This document shows positions 1-9,680 of a DNA stretch of 26,286 bases, in pieces. Source of the DNA: an uncultured Actinomycetes bacterium (GTDB lineage: Bacteria; Actinomycetota; Actinomycetes; Nanopelagicales; Nanopelagicaceae); NCBI GenBank assembly GCA_937864205.1, contig CALMJB010000112.1, positions 1 through 26,286 on the forward strand, written 5' to 3'. Made by a program: the position numbers and the translations under genes. Within the stretch, counting starts at the first letter, position 1; every line of letters begins with the position of its first letter. The notes beneath the pieces were generated by a model. The model made no database searches, was not told the DNA's origin, and worked only from the letters and a program-made list of their open reading frames with translations.

Positions 1-59
1 GAGTAAAAGTTCTCAAAGAAAAGTTTTCAGCGTAAATGAAAGCAAACTCTAAGCGGCTT

Positions 60-1178
60 TTAAGAATCTAATCGCTGTAAAACTAACTCCACTCGCGCAA
101 ACTCTTTCAAATCTGAGTAACCACATGTGGCCATTGCCCGCTTTAAGGCGCCAAATAGATTCATAGTTCCATCAGATCGATTCGATGGTCCAAGCAAAAC
201 CTCTTTCAAAGTACCAACTGTGCCCACATTTACGCGATTTCCGCGCGGCAAAGTTTGATGGGCAGCTTCTGCACCCCAATGCCATCCATATCCAGGTGCT
301 TCACTTGCTCTGGCAAGTGGTGAACCAATCATTACTGCATCTGCACCACAAGCAATTGCTTTTGCGATCTCACCGCTTTTTCCAATTGAACCATCAGCGA
401 TTACATGAACATATCTGCCGCCAGATTCTTCGATGTACTCACGGCGGGCAGAAGCTACTTCGACAATTGCCGATGCCATCGGAACTGAGATTCCTAAAAC
501 AGTTTTAGTTGTATGAGTTGATCCGCCTCCAAAACCAACTAACACCGCGGCGGCGCCAGAGCGCATTAAGTGCAATGCCCCTTGCGCAGTTGCACATCCA
601 CCGACAATTACTGGCACATCTAATTCATAAATGAATTCTTTTAAATTCAGTGGCGCAGTTTGTGCAGAAACATGTTCAGCCGAAACAGTGGTACCGCGAA
701 TTACGAAAATATCAACGCCAGCGGCCAGCACCGCTTGATGAAATTGCGCAGTTCTTTGCGGGCTTAATGCGCCGGCCACGATTACTCCGGCATCACGAAT
801 TTGTTTAACCCGTTCTTTAATTAATGTTGGCTGAATCGGTGCGGCGTAAAGCTCTTGCATTTTTGTAATTGCTTCGGATTCAGAGAAATTAGCAATTTTT
901 TTAAGTTGTGCCTCGGCATCTTCGTAGCGAGTCCAAATTCCCTCTAAATTTAAAACCGCTAAACCACCTAGTTTGCCAATTTCAATTGCGGTCTTTGGTG
1001 AGACCACTGAATCCATCGGCGCAGCCACCGCCGGAATATCAAACTTATATGCATCTAATTGCCAATTGAGGGATACCTCTTCAACATCACGGGTGCGCCG
1101 AGTTGGAACTATGGCGATGTCATCAAAAGAGTAAGCCGATTTAGCCCGTTTACCCGGACCAATTTCTACCTCGGACAT
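60..1178 (-). CDS. guaB3: GuaB3 family IMP dehydrogenase-like protein
   Basis: A 372-residue TIM-barrel protein of the IMP dehydrogenase/GMP reductase superfamily with no inserted CBS pair. It matches the actinobacterial GuaB3 branch: the N-terminus (SYSFDDI-like segment, IVPTRRTR at 23-30, APMDSVVSP near 53-61), a phosphate-binding GFGGG at 215-219, then HVIADG and the GADAVMIGSPLARA segment. In true GuaB the catalytic loop reads GSICTT; here the aligned residues 220-224 are STHTT, so His222 sits where the catalytic Cys would be. That fits actinobacterial GuaB3 as I remember it, but makes ordinary IMP dehydrogenase activity doubtful; the role in purine nucleotide metabolism is unproven. It starts with ATG 45 nt after the MerR-like gene and could share its transcript. 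A separate guaB with CBS domains is not in the window. Confidence 0.9.
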   Translation of the reverse strand: MSEVEIGPGKRAKSAYSFDDIAIVPTRRTRDVEEVSLNWQLDAYKFDIPAVAAPMDSVVSPKTAIEIGKLGGLAVLNLEGIWTRYEDAEAQLKKIANFSESEAITKMQELYAAPIQPTLIKERVKQIRDAGVIVAGALSPQRTAQFHQAVLAAGVDIFVIRGTTVSAEHVSAQTAPLNLKEFIYELDVPVIVGGCATAQGALHLMRSGAAAVLVGFGGGSTHTTKTVLGISVPMASAIVEVASARREYIEESGGRYVHVIADGSIGKSGEIAKAIACGADAVMIGSPLARASEAPGYGWHWGAEAAHQTLPRGNRVNVGTVGTLKEVLLGPSNRSDGTMNLFGALKRAMATCGYSDLKEFARVELVLQRLDS

Positions 1179-1223
1179 TTACAAAAGCCTACCTGTAATA
1201 AATCGAAAGAAATAATTTGGTGG

Positions 1224-2123
1224 TTATAAGCCCACCGCTTGTGCGATTTCAGAGACCGCATCGGAAAGATCATGAGCCACCACTGCACCATCGGTTCGAC
1301 AATTGCTCCAGCCTGGACCTCCGACTACTAATCGCGGAGCTGGTCGCACACTTGGCAAATCGGTTATGAATCTTTCATCAGCATTTTCTGGTAACTGTGC
1401 CCATAAAAAAATCGCCGGTGGCGCCGATTTTCGGACCACTTCGGCGATCGCCGCAAATGGGGTGCGCGCACCGAGAAAATGAGTTTCAATTTTATGTTCG
1501 GCTAGCGCAGCGCCAAGTGCGCGCAGTGCCAAGGTATGAAGTTCTTCGCCCACCGACGCCAATAAAACTGGACGTGGATTTATCGGTTGGCGCAATAAAG
1601 TTTGTTGTTGTCCAAATATTCGTTTTAAAATTTCAGTTAATAAATGTTCGGTGGCTATTTGCGATGCCAAATTAGATTGTGCCCACTCATCTCCTAAAAT
1701 AGTAAGAAGTGGCACGACCACGTGGTTCCAGGTATTGGCAGAACCAGAGCGAGTAATCTCTTTTTGCAAAATTGATTCGATTACTGGCCGATCCATACTG
1801 CGCGCAGCTTTCAAGAGGCTCTGAATAGTTTGTTCAGATTTAGCCGGTTTGTTCTCTGGTTTATAAACGGTGGTAATTTTTTTTGGTTTTTCCCGCTTTG
1901 CTCTGGCTGCTGCTTCGGCCGCGGTAGCTCCAGAAATTATCAACCGACGCATCAGGGTTAATTTGGCTAGATCACTTTGTGAGTATCTACGATGTTGTCC
2001 GCTGTCGTGGTCGGTCGGGCCTATGCCGTAACGTCTATCCCAAGTGCGCAAGGTGGCGGGTGCAATTCCTAATCTTCTTGCCACCGCGGCCACTGTTAGG
2101 GGTGGTTCCGACCAGGTGCTCAT
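1224..2123 (-). CDS. MerR-family regulator with C-terminal cobalamin-binding-like domain
   Basis: Probable DNA-binding regulator of the CarH/LitR type, 299 residues from the ATG at 2123. An in-frame TTG at 2141 would add six residues; neither start has a clear Shine-Dalgarno. Residues about 8-75 form a MerR-like winged helix (VAAVARRLGIAPATLRTWDRRYG). A charged linker is followed by a helical bundle at about 95-175 and a Rossmann-like domain at about 183-299. Glu194-x-His196 occupies the position of the cobalt-ligating histidine of CarH. The bundle has Trp147 and Glu159-His160, resembling the CarH W-x9-EH motif but with 11 intervening residues. Adenosylcobalamin binding and light sensing are therefore possible, not shown. 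It is divergent from whiD, and the shared 154-bp region holds a palindrome and a direct repeat. The target genes are unknown. Confidence 0.85.
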   Translation of the reverse strand: MSTWSEPPLTVAAVARRLGIAPATLRTWDRRYGIGPTDHDSGQHRRYSQSDLAKLTLMRRLIISGATAAEAAARAKREKPKKITTVYKPENKPAKSEQTIQSLLKAARSMDRPVIESILQKEITRSGSANTWNHVVVPLLTILGDEWAQSNLASQIATEHLLTEILKRIFGQQQTLLRQPINPRPVLLASVGEELHTLALRALGAALAEHKIETHFLGARTPFAAIAEVVRKSAPPAIFLWAQLPENADERFITDLPSVRPAPRLVVGGPGWSNCRTDGAVVAHDLSDAVSEIAQAVGL

Positions 2124-2154
2124 GGGGTAATGCTGGCTCAAAGTGGTGTTTTAA

Positions 2155-2192
2155 GCCACTTGAAACCGGGATTTTCGTGCCGGCACTTGAAC
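2155..2192. promoter_or_regulatory. Candidate operator between merR-like gene and whiD
   Basis: The divergent region contains a perfect 10-bp palindrome, GTGCCGGCAC, at 2177-2186, abutting the putative whiD -35. It also has a direct repeat of about 11 bp: GCCACTTGAAA at 2155-2165 and GGCACTTGAAC at 2182-2192, 27 bp apart. The second copy overlaps the palindrome and the -35 box. A protein bound here could repress whiD and act on the divergent regulator gene. The obvious candidate is the adjacent MerR-like protein, which is an inference from position only. Confidence 0.35.
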
Positions 2193-2215
2193 AACCTATG
2201 AAACGATTGTATGTT
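2187..2215 (+). promoter_or_regulatory. Putative whiD promoter
   Basis: TTGAAC at 2187-2192 and TATGTT at 2210-2215 are separated by 17 bp, each matching four of six bases of the housekeeping consensus. Transcription would start near 2222 and give a leader of about 55 nt before the whiD ATG. No mapped transcript supports it. Confidence 0.4.
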
Positions 2216-2277
2216 TTGACCAACTTTGCAGTTCCTTTCAGAGATGCAAAGTGATCTTACGAAAGCGAGAAAACCAG

Positions 2278-2589
2278 ATGACGGAGATAACCAGACTTCC
2301 AAGACCAGTTTTATCTGAATGGGAGTGGCAATACGAGGCAGCTTGCCGCGAATTGCCGACGGAAATGTTTTTCCATCCAGATGGTGAGCGCGGTCCACGC
2401 CGTCGAAATCGTGAGAACGCTGCTAAAGCGGTTTGTTTTTCCTGCCCTGTAATTAAACAATGTCGCGAACATGCCCTTAAAGTGCAAGAGCCTTACGGAA
2501 TCTGGGGCGGTTTAACTGAAGATGAGCGACTTGAAATCATAACTGGTCGCCCGGTGCAACGTGATTACACCGAGTACACCGCATCTTAA
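2278..2589 (+). CDS. whiD: WhiB-family Fe-S regulator, WhiD/WhiB3 type
   Basis: A small iron-sulfur transcription factor of 103 residues, the only plus-strand gene here. Cys23, Cys53, Cys56 and Cys62 (C-x29-C-x2-C-x5-C) are the four cluster ligands of the WhiB family, and GIWGG at 74-78 is the family turn that contacts the principal sigma factor. MFFHPDGERG at 30-39 and EPYG at 71-74 are hallmarks I associate with WhiD of Streptomyces and WhiB3 of Mycobacterium. The N-terminus MTEITRLPRP aligns with the start of WhiD, so the ATG at 2278 is preferred over an in-frame GTG at 2251. In both reference genera the gene also lies near groEL1, with guaB3 close by. WhiD controls sporulation septation and WhiB3 redox balance; the role in this unrelated-lifestyle organism cannot be read from sequence. 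It converges with the kinase gene, with 17 bp between stops. Confidence 0.93.
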   Translation: MTEITRLPRPVLSEWEWQYEAACRELPTEMFFHPDGERGPRRRNRENAAKAVCFSCPVIKQCREHALKVQEPYGIWGGLTEDERLEIITGRPVQRDYTEYTAS

Positions 2590-2606
2590 TTTTTAATCCG
2601 ACTTTT

Positions 2607-3359
2607 TTATTTTAATTTCCAAGCTCTCGCGCCGCCGGTAACACCGGCTGAGTTTGGAATTATTTGTACTTTTCCATCAAAACTACGCAATGCAATTTTC
2701 TTTAACCTTTGCGCATTGTGTCCGCCAATGTATAACCGATCCCATATCACCATTGGGTATAACTCTTGAATTAATTGTTTCACTCGCCTAGACCACAATG
2801 TATTACCGATTCGTTTACGAGCGATTTCACCAATCCACATATCTACCGTTCTGCCCACTCTAACGGTGAAGTGTGAAATCTCAAGGTGTGGTGCCAACTT
2901 TCCATCAAGATAAATTGCTGAACCAAGCCCGGTTCCAAAAGTCAGTACTAATTCCAATCCTTTTCCCTTTACGACAGCAGCGGCATGAATCTCGGCATCA
3001 TTTAAAACTAAGGTTGGAATCGAATATTTTCGGCAGAGTGCGGTTTGTAAATCAAAACCGTACCAAAGTTTTTTCAGTTCATTGCTGGCTCGAGTTCTAG
3101 GTCCATTTGGATTTACGTAATGTGGAATTACCACAACTTTGCCGGCGCGGATCATGCCCGGTAATCCAACCGTTAGACGCTGAACTTTTGGACTTTGCGA
3201 GATGAAATCACCAATGATTGAAATTAATTTCGAAGGTGAAATCGGATACGGAGTTTTTAAATAATCTAACTCTTTGATTACCCGAACACGATTGCCGCTA
3301 GATGATAAAACCGCGGCTTTGATACCCGTACCTCCGCAATCTACTGCGAGGGTCTTCAT
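2607..3359 (-). CDS. ROK-family sugar kinase (glucokinase-like)
   Basis: Cytosolic ATP-dependent hexokinase-like protein of 250 residues from the ATG at 3359; an in-frame TTG codon directly upstream is a less likely start. The phosphate-1 motif DCGGTGIK is at 7-14, followed by GLPGM near 65-69. NDAE at 120-123 supplies the likely catalytic Asp121. LTFGTGLGSA at 139-148 is the phosphate-2 motif, and PHLEISH at 157-163 corresponds to the ELGH sugar-binding segment. The ROK zinc cluster (CxCGxxGC) is absent, as in polyphosphate glucokinase-like members. The C-terminus has LYIGGHN and a NSAGVTGG adenosine-binding segment. Whether polyphosphate or ATP is the donor, and whether glucose is the substrate, cannot be told. 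It follows groEL after 30 nt and is probably co-transcribed. Confidence 0.8.
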   Translation of the reverse strand: MKTLAVDCGGTGIKAAVLSSSGNRVRVIKELDYLKTPYPISPSKLISIIGDFISQSPKVQRLTVGLPGMIRAGKVVVIPHYVNPNGPRTRASNELKKLWYGFDLQTALCRKYSIPTLVLNDAEIHAAAVVKGKGLELVLTFGTGLGSAIYLDGKLAPHLEISHFTVRVGRTVDMWIGEIARKRIGNTLWSRRVKQLIQELYPMVIWDRLYIGGHNAQRLKKIALRSFDGKVQIIPNSAGVTGGARAWKLK

Positions 3360-3389
3360 CAAAACCGCGGTCTATTTACAGCCGGTTAT

Positions 3390-5323
<1,934 letters not shown>

Positions 5324-5489
5324 CAGTTTTCTCCCTCTTATCTCTCTTAATCAGTAAAGTTAATCGGTTACTTATAAATTTATTAAGGTGGGCGATTTTT
5401 TGCAGAATTTGAGCAAAAACGCCGAAGCCAACTCTAGGCAATGCGGAAATAACTCGCAAATCCAAGGTCGTTTCTACCTGCGAATTTGA

Positions 5490-6551
5490 CTACCAAACCA
5501 CCTGTTCAACTGGTGCGGCCGAATCTGCCGCAATTCCAATTTGCGAAGGCTTAATGCCATCAGAAATACAAAGCGAACCAAGCATCGCCACCATTGCACC
5601 ATTGTCGGTGCACAATTTTGGCGCCGGAATTCTTAATTTAATTTTATTTTTACTGCATCTTTCTTCGGCTACCGCTCTAATTCGTGAATTTGCCGCAACT
5701 CCACCGGCAATTATTAATTTAGGAATTCCGGTTTCTTTTGCTGCGGCGATCGCCTTATCTACTAAAACATCAACCACCGCTTCTTGAAATGATGCGGCAA
5801 TATCTTCAGTTTTTGCACCTAAATTGCTTTGTAAGTATCTAGCCACCGCGGTTTTAAGCCCTGAGAATGAAAAGTCATATTTGTGATTTATTAAATCTTT
5901 TGAATTAGTTAATCCGCGCGGGAAATCGATTGCAGATGAATTTCCAGATTTTGCTAATTTATCGATTATTGGCCCACCAGGAAATCCTAGATTCATAATT
6001 CGAGCAATCTTGTCAAAGGCTTCGCCGGCTGCATCATCAATGGTCTGACCAATTACTTTGACTTTGTTGGTAATTTTTTCAACCTGCAAAATTGAACTGT
6101 GTCCGCCACTTACTAATAACGCAATGGATTCATTTACATCTGATGCTTCTAAACTCTGATTTGAATTTGAATCAGCAATCAATGCATCAACAGCGATATG
6201 TGCGGAAAGATGATTAACGCCGTAGATTGGTTTATCTAGTGCTTGGGCTAACCCGTTTGCGCCAGCTACACCAACTAGCAACGCGCCAATTAATCCCGGG
6301 CCAGCGGTCACCGCAATTGCATCAAGATCTGCCAATTTGATTTTGGCTTCGGTTAAAGCGGTTGATAAAACATTTGGTAGCGCCTCAAGATGTGCGCGCG
6401 CTGCAATTTCTGGAACCACCCCACCAAATCTTTGATGTTCTGGCACGCTACTTGAAATCACATTTGCGAGAAGTTTTCGTCCGGCAACTATTCCAATCGC
6501 GGTTTCATCGCAAGATGTTTCGATTCCCAGAACTAACGGTGAATCTTTCAT
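5490..6551 (-). CDS. tsaD: tRNA t6A37 threonylcarbamoyltransferase TsaD
   Basis: Transfers the threonylcarbamoyl group from TC-AMP to A37 of ANN-decoding tRNAs, together with TsaB and TsaE. It has 353 residues, normal for the family. The ASKHA fold begins [15 protein letters not shown]. His114 and His118 in NHLSAH are the metal ligands. [22 protein letters not shown] and [10 protein letters not shown] follow in the usual order, with the C-terminal CTDNGAMVA segment. Its ATG overlaps the stop of the tsaB-rimI gene as ATGA, so translation is coupled and the three t6A genes form one unit. Confidence 0.97.
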   Translation of the reverse strand: MKDSPLVLGIETSCDETAIGIVAGRKLLANVISSSVPEHQRFGGVVPEIAARAHLEALPNVLSTALTEAKIKLADLDAIAVTAGPGLIGALLVGVAGANGLAQALDKPIYGVNHLSAHIAVDALIADSNSNQSLEASDVNESIALLVSGGHSSILQVEKITNKVKVIGQTIDDAAGEAFDKIARIMNLGFPGGPIIDKLAKSGNSSAIDFPRGLTNSKDLINHKYDFSFSGLKTAVARYLQSNLGAKTEDIAASFQEAVVDVLVDKAIAAAKETGIPKLIIAGGVAANSRIRAVAEERCSKNKIKLRIPAPKLCTDNGAMVAMLGSLCISDGIKPSQIGIAADSAAPVEQVVW

Positions 6552-7558
6552 GACAACTCTTTTCGCATCACATATGCGGTTTGACCCGGTCCGTAATAAT
6601 TTTCACGCTGCGAAATGATGGAAAAACCTTGCTCTTTGTACAGCACAATCGCTTCATCATTTCCGATTCGAACTTCTAGCATCATGGCTTTCATTTTGCG
6701 GGTGCGAGCCCAATCAATTAAACGCCGCAATAATTCCCGCCCAATTCCGCGACGGCGATACTTTGGCGAAACCGTCAAAGTATGAATATCAGCTACTTCA
6801 TCGATACCAAATATTCCAGCGTATCCAACTAATTCACCATTTATTTCAGCGGCTAAGTAATAATGCGTTTTTGGAACGCCGGCTAACTCACTTTTAAATT
6901 GCGCAATACTCCATGCATCACTTGGATAACTCACTTTTTCAATACCAACTGCATTAACTAGATCTAATTGGTTTAGCGGGCGAAATTTCACACCAATCGG
7001 AGCCGGATATGCATCAGGCTTTCTTAAATAAATTGGTTGGTTAAAGATTTCATTGCCTTGATTTTGCGCCGCTAGTTCAAACATTCGTTGCGGGTCTGGC
7101 CGTTGATCTATTAACAATTCAATCTTATTTTGATTGCCGTTTTCTATCGATTGTTTGGTACCGATTGCCAGATCTGAGATGCGTTTGCCATTCTCATATG
7201 TGGCGTAGAAATATTCCCGCCGCTTGGCATCATTTACTAACAAAAATTTACCCGCAGTTGGCGCCGCAGAATCTAATGAACAAACTCCGATACAAGATAT
7301 TTGCCGAGCAATCGCATAAAACCTGGCAAAGGTAATGCCCGCACGCAGTCCAGTGAATAAACCTGGTCCCATTCCAACCACTATTTGCTCAATCTTATTT
7401 TCCGAAAATTCAGTCGTAATTGCGTTAGTTAGTTTGGGCAACGCCTCACCATGCCCAATTGCATCCTTGTGCGCAAACGATTTCACTAGTTTTGAATTAA
7501 CTATTAGTCCTACGATGGTGTGATCGGTTGAGGTATCAATTACTAGGGTATTTTTCAC
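6548..7558 (-). CDS. tsaB-rimI: TsaB-RimI fusion (t6A subunit plus ribosomal N-acetyltransferase)
   Basis: Two proteins joined in 336 residues. The N-terminal half is TsaB, the scaffold partner of TsaD: it opens [10 protein letters not shown], has the [13 protein letters not shown] motif and a [12 protein letters not shown] segment. The C-terminal part, about residue 195 onward, is a GNAT acetyltransferase of the RimI type, which acetylates the N-terminus of ribosomal protein S18 and possibly others. It shows YPSDAWS, the acetyl-CoA loop [10 protein letters not shown], and the ending [14 protein letters not shown] chose the GTG at 7558: it gives a standard TsaB N-terminus, overlaps the tsaE stop by 4 nt (GTGA), and has AGGA 9 nt upstream. 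An ATG at 7576 would add six residues. In Mycobacterium the two proteins are separate neighbours; fused versions are annotated in other actinobacteria. Confidence 0.93.
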   Translation of the reverse strand: MKNTLVIDTSTDHTIVGLIVNSKLVKSFAHKDAIGHGEALPKLTNAITTEFSENKIEQIVVGMGPGLFTGLRAGITFARFYAIARQISCIGVCSLDSAAPTAGKFLLVNDAKRREYFYATYENGKRISDLAIGTKQSIENGNQNKIELLIDQRPDPQRMFELAAQNQGNEIFNQPIYLRKPDAYPAPIGVKFRPLNQLDLVNAVGIEKVSYPSDAWSIAQFKSELAGVPKTHYYLAAEINGELVGYAGIFGIDEVADIHTLTVSPKYRRRGIGRELLRRLIDWARTRKMKAMMLEVRIGNDEAIVLYKEQGFSIISQRENYYGPGQTAYVMRKELS

Positions 7559-7992
7559 AACGAAAAATCCTGCCATCGCTTGCCGATTTTATTTACCTTT
7601 ATTTCTCGCTCATCAGCGGTATTTCCCATAGAAATTAAAATCTCAAGATATTCATCACTTAGTTGATCAACAAAATCTATGCCCCATTCGATTACGAAGA
7701 CACTGCTTTCTAGGTAACTTGATAAATCTAAATCGGAAAAAGAATTTATTGGTGCATCTAATAATCGATAAGCATCTACATGTACCAAATTTGGTTTTCC
7801 ACGATGCACTCTTGCTAACACAAAAGTTGGAGAAGTAATTTGCGAAAACCCAAGTGCCTTACCGATTCCCTGAGTCAGCAGTGTTTTCCCCGAGCCCAGA
7901 TCGCCGGTCAAAACTATTACATCTGAGGCTTGAACTTGTTTGCCAATTTGAAAACCAAATTCAAACATTTTTTCTGGGCTTTTAATAATCAT
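7555..7992 (-). CDS. tsaE: tRNA t6A37 biosynthesis ATPase TsaE
   Basis: Small P-loop ATPase (145 residues) that drives turnover of the TsaB-TsaD complex. The Walker A motif GDLGSGKT is at 30-37. ITSPTFVLARVHRG, HVDAYRL and VIEWG are the switch and Walker B regions of the family. It is the first gene of the tsaE / tsaB-rimI / tsaD unit, just downstream of the hairpin terminator at 8042-8075. It has no Shine-Dalgarno, and the putative promoter is so close that the transcript may be leaderless. Confidence 0.95.
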   Translation of the reverse strand: MIIKSPEKMFEFGFQIGKQVQASDVIVLTGDLGSGKTLLTQGIGKALGFSQITSPTFVLARVHRGKPNLVHVDAYRLLDAPINSFSDLDLSSYLESSVFVIEWGIDFVDQLSDEYLEILISMGNTADEREIKVNKIGKRWQDFSL

Positions 7993-7996
7993 AATT

Positions 7997-8024
7997 TCTA
8001 TATTCTATTTAAATAACTTTGCAA
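7997..8024 (-). promoter_or_regulatory. Putative promoter of tsaE
   Basis: On the minus strand TTGCAA (8019-8024) is followed after 16 bp by TATAGA (7997-8002), five nt before the tsaE ATG. A start site seven bases on would fall at or next to the ATG, so a leaderless mRNA is predicted. The location between a terminator and an operon head supports it; the hexamers are only moderate matches. Confidence 0.4.
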
Positions 8025-8041
8025 CAATTAATCTGGAAAAT

Positions 8042-8075
8042 AAATCAGGGCCCGGTGTAAACCGAGCCCTGATTT
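8042..8075 (-). terminator. Intrinsic terminator of the liv/hydrolase operon
   Basis: The arms AAATCAGGGC (8042-8051) and GCCCTGATTT (8066-8075) pair perfectly over 10 bp. After one mismatch, CGGT/ACCG adds 4 bp around a 4-nt loop. On the minus strand the stem is followed by ATTTTCC, a modest U-rich tail. It lies 15 nt past the hydrolase stop and before tsaE. Confidence 0.8.
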
Positions 8076-8090
8076 GAGTAAGTAGTGTGA

Positions 8091-9680
8091 TTATTGGTTG
8101 TACTTCAATGGGGTAGCAGCCAAATCACGGTCTAGGACTAATGTCGTATCCCATGTATTTACTTTGGCAACCATCGAATTGATTGATTTATCGCTAGGGA
8201 GTTTTCCACTCTTTGCAGCGCTATTTGCAATCTTTGCAACAAGTAACAATTGGTCAAGTGTGAAGTTACAGTGACCAGTTCCGTTTGTCGGAGTTGCTGG
8301 TGACTTTGACACTGGTGATTGACCATTGAACTCGGTATAGGTCTCTGGTGTCTTGTTCCAAAGAACTACAAGTTTCTTGTTGTTCTTGCCGGCTTTATCG
8401 ATTAACCATTGAGTATTTCCAGGCGGAACAATTGGGTCAGCCATTCCAGTCATTGCAACTGTTGGCACATTGACCTGTCCAGTTTGGACATACTGACTCT
8501 CAAAACGGGCTTTTGCAATTGCATCTGCTGTAACGCGTTGACCTGCCACAGTTAAGTAACCGATCATTGCGGTGATTGCTGATGTACCAGATAGCGCAGC
8601 GTTGTAAGAATCCAAATCATCTTGCGAGATTTGAGTTGCCCAGTTGGTCTTTGAGTTGTCATAGAAACGACCACCCATCTTCAACTCTTCGCCGTATGTT
8701 CCAACGATTGCAAGCATTGCACCCTGCACGCCGTTTTCAAGAACAGCTAATGCTGGGCTGATTGCCAAACCAAATGAGGTCTCAAGTGGTCCAGCTGGTC
8801 CACTTGATGCATCAAATGAGTTTGATTGAGTTGGTATTCCGGCCATCAATCCAACGAGCAACAATGCACTACGAACTGGAATAGCTTGTAGCGCGGCTGG
8901 TGCAGTTGATGATGCTGGCCAGGCTGGTGCAACTGGATTTGCAGTAATTGCAGCCGAGATTGAACCAAATACGGTTAATACTTTTTGAATATCACCAATC
9001 ATCTGCATATAACCTGCTTGGCCAGCGGCGTATCCACTGCCCATGATGGTTGGATCAAAGAAAGTCTTGATACCGAATAAGAAATCACCAGCATATTTGA
9101 ACTCTGCAAGTGGAGTGTTAGTTGCAGTGCAAAGTGGAGCAGCGGCATCAATCATGGCTGGGAATTGTTCCTGCAGTGATTGAGTGATGAAGCCACCCAT
9201 TGATACACCCCAAGCAGTTACTTTTTTAATCTTAGGGAATTGAGTCTTTGCGGTATTAATTACTTGAATGTTGCTGATCACAGCATCTTCTGCATTCCAA
9301 CCTTGGCGATTAAAACCAGAACCTGCCAAGGCATAGCCCTGAGCAAGTAATGCATTTGCAACCGCTTCACTTGGTGCAACTTCTGCAGCCATGTTCACCG
9401 CAGTAGCAACTGGGTTCACAACTGGGATAGCAGGAAGTGGAACCGCATAGCGAATTCCGTGCGACCACAACATCAGCGTGCCATTGAACTTGCTTGGCAT
9501 TCTGATTTCATATTTTGCACCTAGATCATCGGTACCGGTGCAGATCTGATTTGTTCCAACGGTATTGCAAGTTGGTGTATCAGCTGCCGCCGCGAACTGA
9601 GTTGTTGCTACTGAAAAAGTAGCAATTAACGCAGTTGCAACCGCTGTTGCTAGAGATTTACGAATCAATGTTGTTTTCAT
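8091..9680 (-). CDS. Exported alpha/beta hydrolase
   Basis: Secreted hydrolase of unknown substrate, 529 residues. Residues 1 to about 33 are a Sec signal peptide (basic start, hydrophobic core, FAAAAD cleavage region). The mature part has the alpha/beta-hydrolase oxyanion segment SHG at 73-75 and the nucleophile elbow GVSMG with Ser160. Asp415 in MADPIVPP and His470 in GTGHC are in the expected order for the acid and base. Cys38 and Cys47 could form a disulfide. The family includes esterases, peptidases and polymer depolymerases, and I cannot choose among them. Its ATG overlaps the stop of the solute-binding protein gene as ATGA, and a terminator follows. It is therefore the last gene of the importer operon and probably acts on the same nutrient outside the membrane. 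Confidence 0.85.
   Translation of the reverse strand: MKTTLIRKSLATAVATALIATFSVATTQFAAAADTPTCNTVGTNQICTGTDDLGAKYEIRMPSKFNGTLMLWSHGIRYAVPLPAIPVVNPVATAVNMAAEVAPSEAVANALLAQGYALAGSGFNRQGWNAEDAVISNIQVINTAKTQFPKIKKVTAWGVSMGGFITQSLQEQFPAMIDAAAPLCTATNTPLAEFKYAGDFLFGIKTFFDPTIMGSGYAAGQAGYMQMIGDIQKVLTVFGSISAAITANPVAPAWPASSTAPAALQAIPVRSALLLVGLMAGIPTQSNSFDASSGPAGPLETSFGLAISPALAVLENGVQGAMLAIVGTYGEELKMGGRFYDNSKTNWATQISQDDLDSYNAALSGTSAITAMIGYLTVAGQRVTADAIAKARFESQYVQTGQVNVPTVAMTGMADPIVPPGNTQWLIDKAGKNNKKLVVLWNKTPETYTEFNGQSPVSKSPATPTNGTGHCNFTLDQLLLVAKIANSAAKSGKLPSDKSINSMVAKVNTWDTTLVLDRDLAATPLKYNQ

Noticed and set aside
1..59. Terminator after guaB3
   Set aside because: Only AAAAGTT direct repeats are visible, with no stem; the downstream end is outside the window.
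2138..2398. Minus-strand frame antisense to whiD
   Set aside because: Overlaps the strongly supported WhiD coding sequence and has no family features.
2634..2648. GCCGGT/ACCGGC hairpin as terminator between whiD and the kinase gene
   Set aside because: It lies inside the kinase coding end and has no adjacent U run in either direction.
5324..5489. CIRCE or HspR operator, or promoter, upstream of groES
   Set aside because: No TTAGCACTC/GAGTGCTAA or CTTGAGT/ACTCAAG pair found; AT-rich TTATAA-like hexamers lack a partner -35 at a proper distance. A bulged TCGC/GCGA pairing near 5455-5485 is too weak to call.
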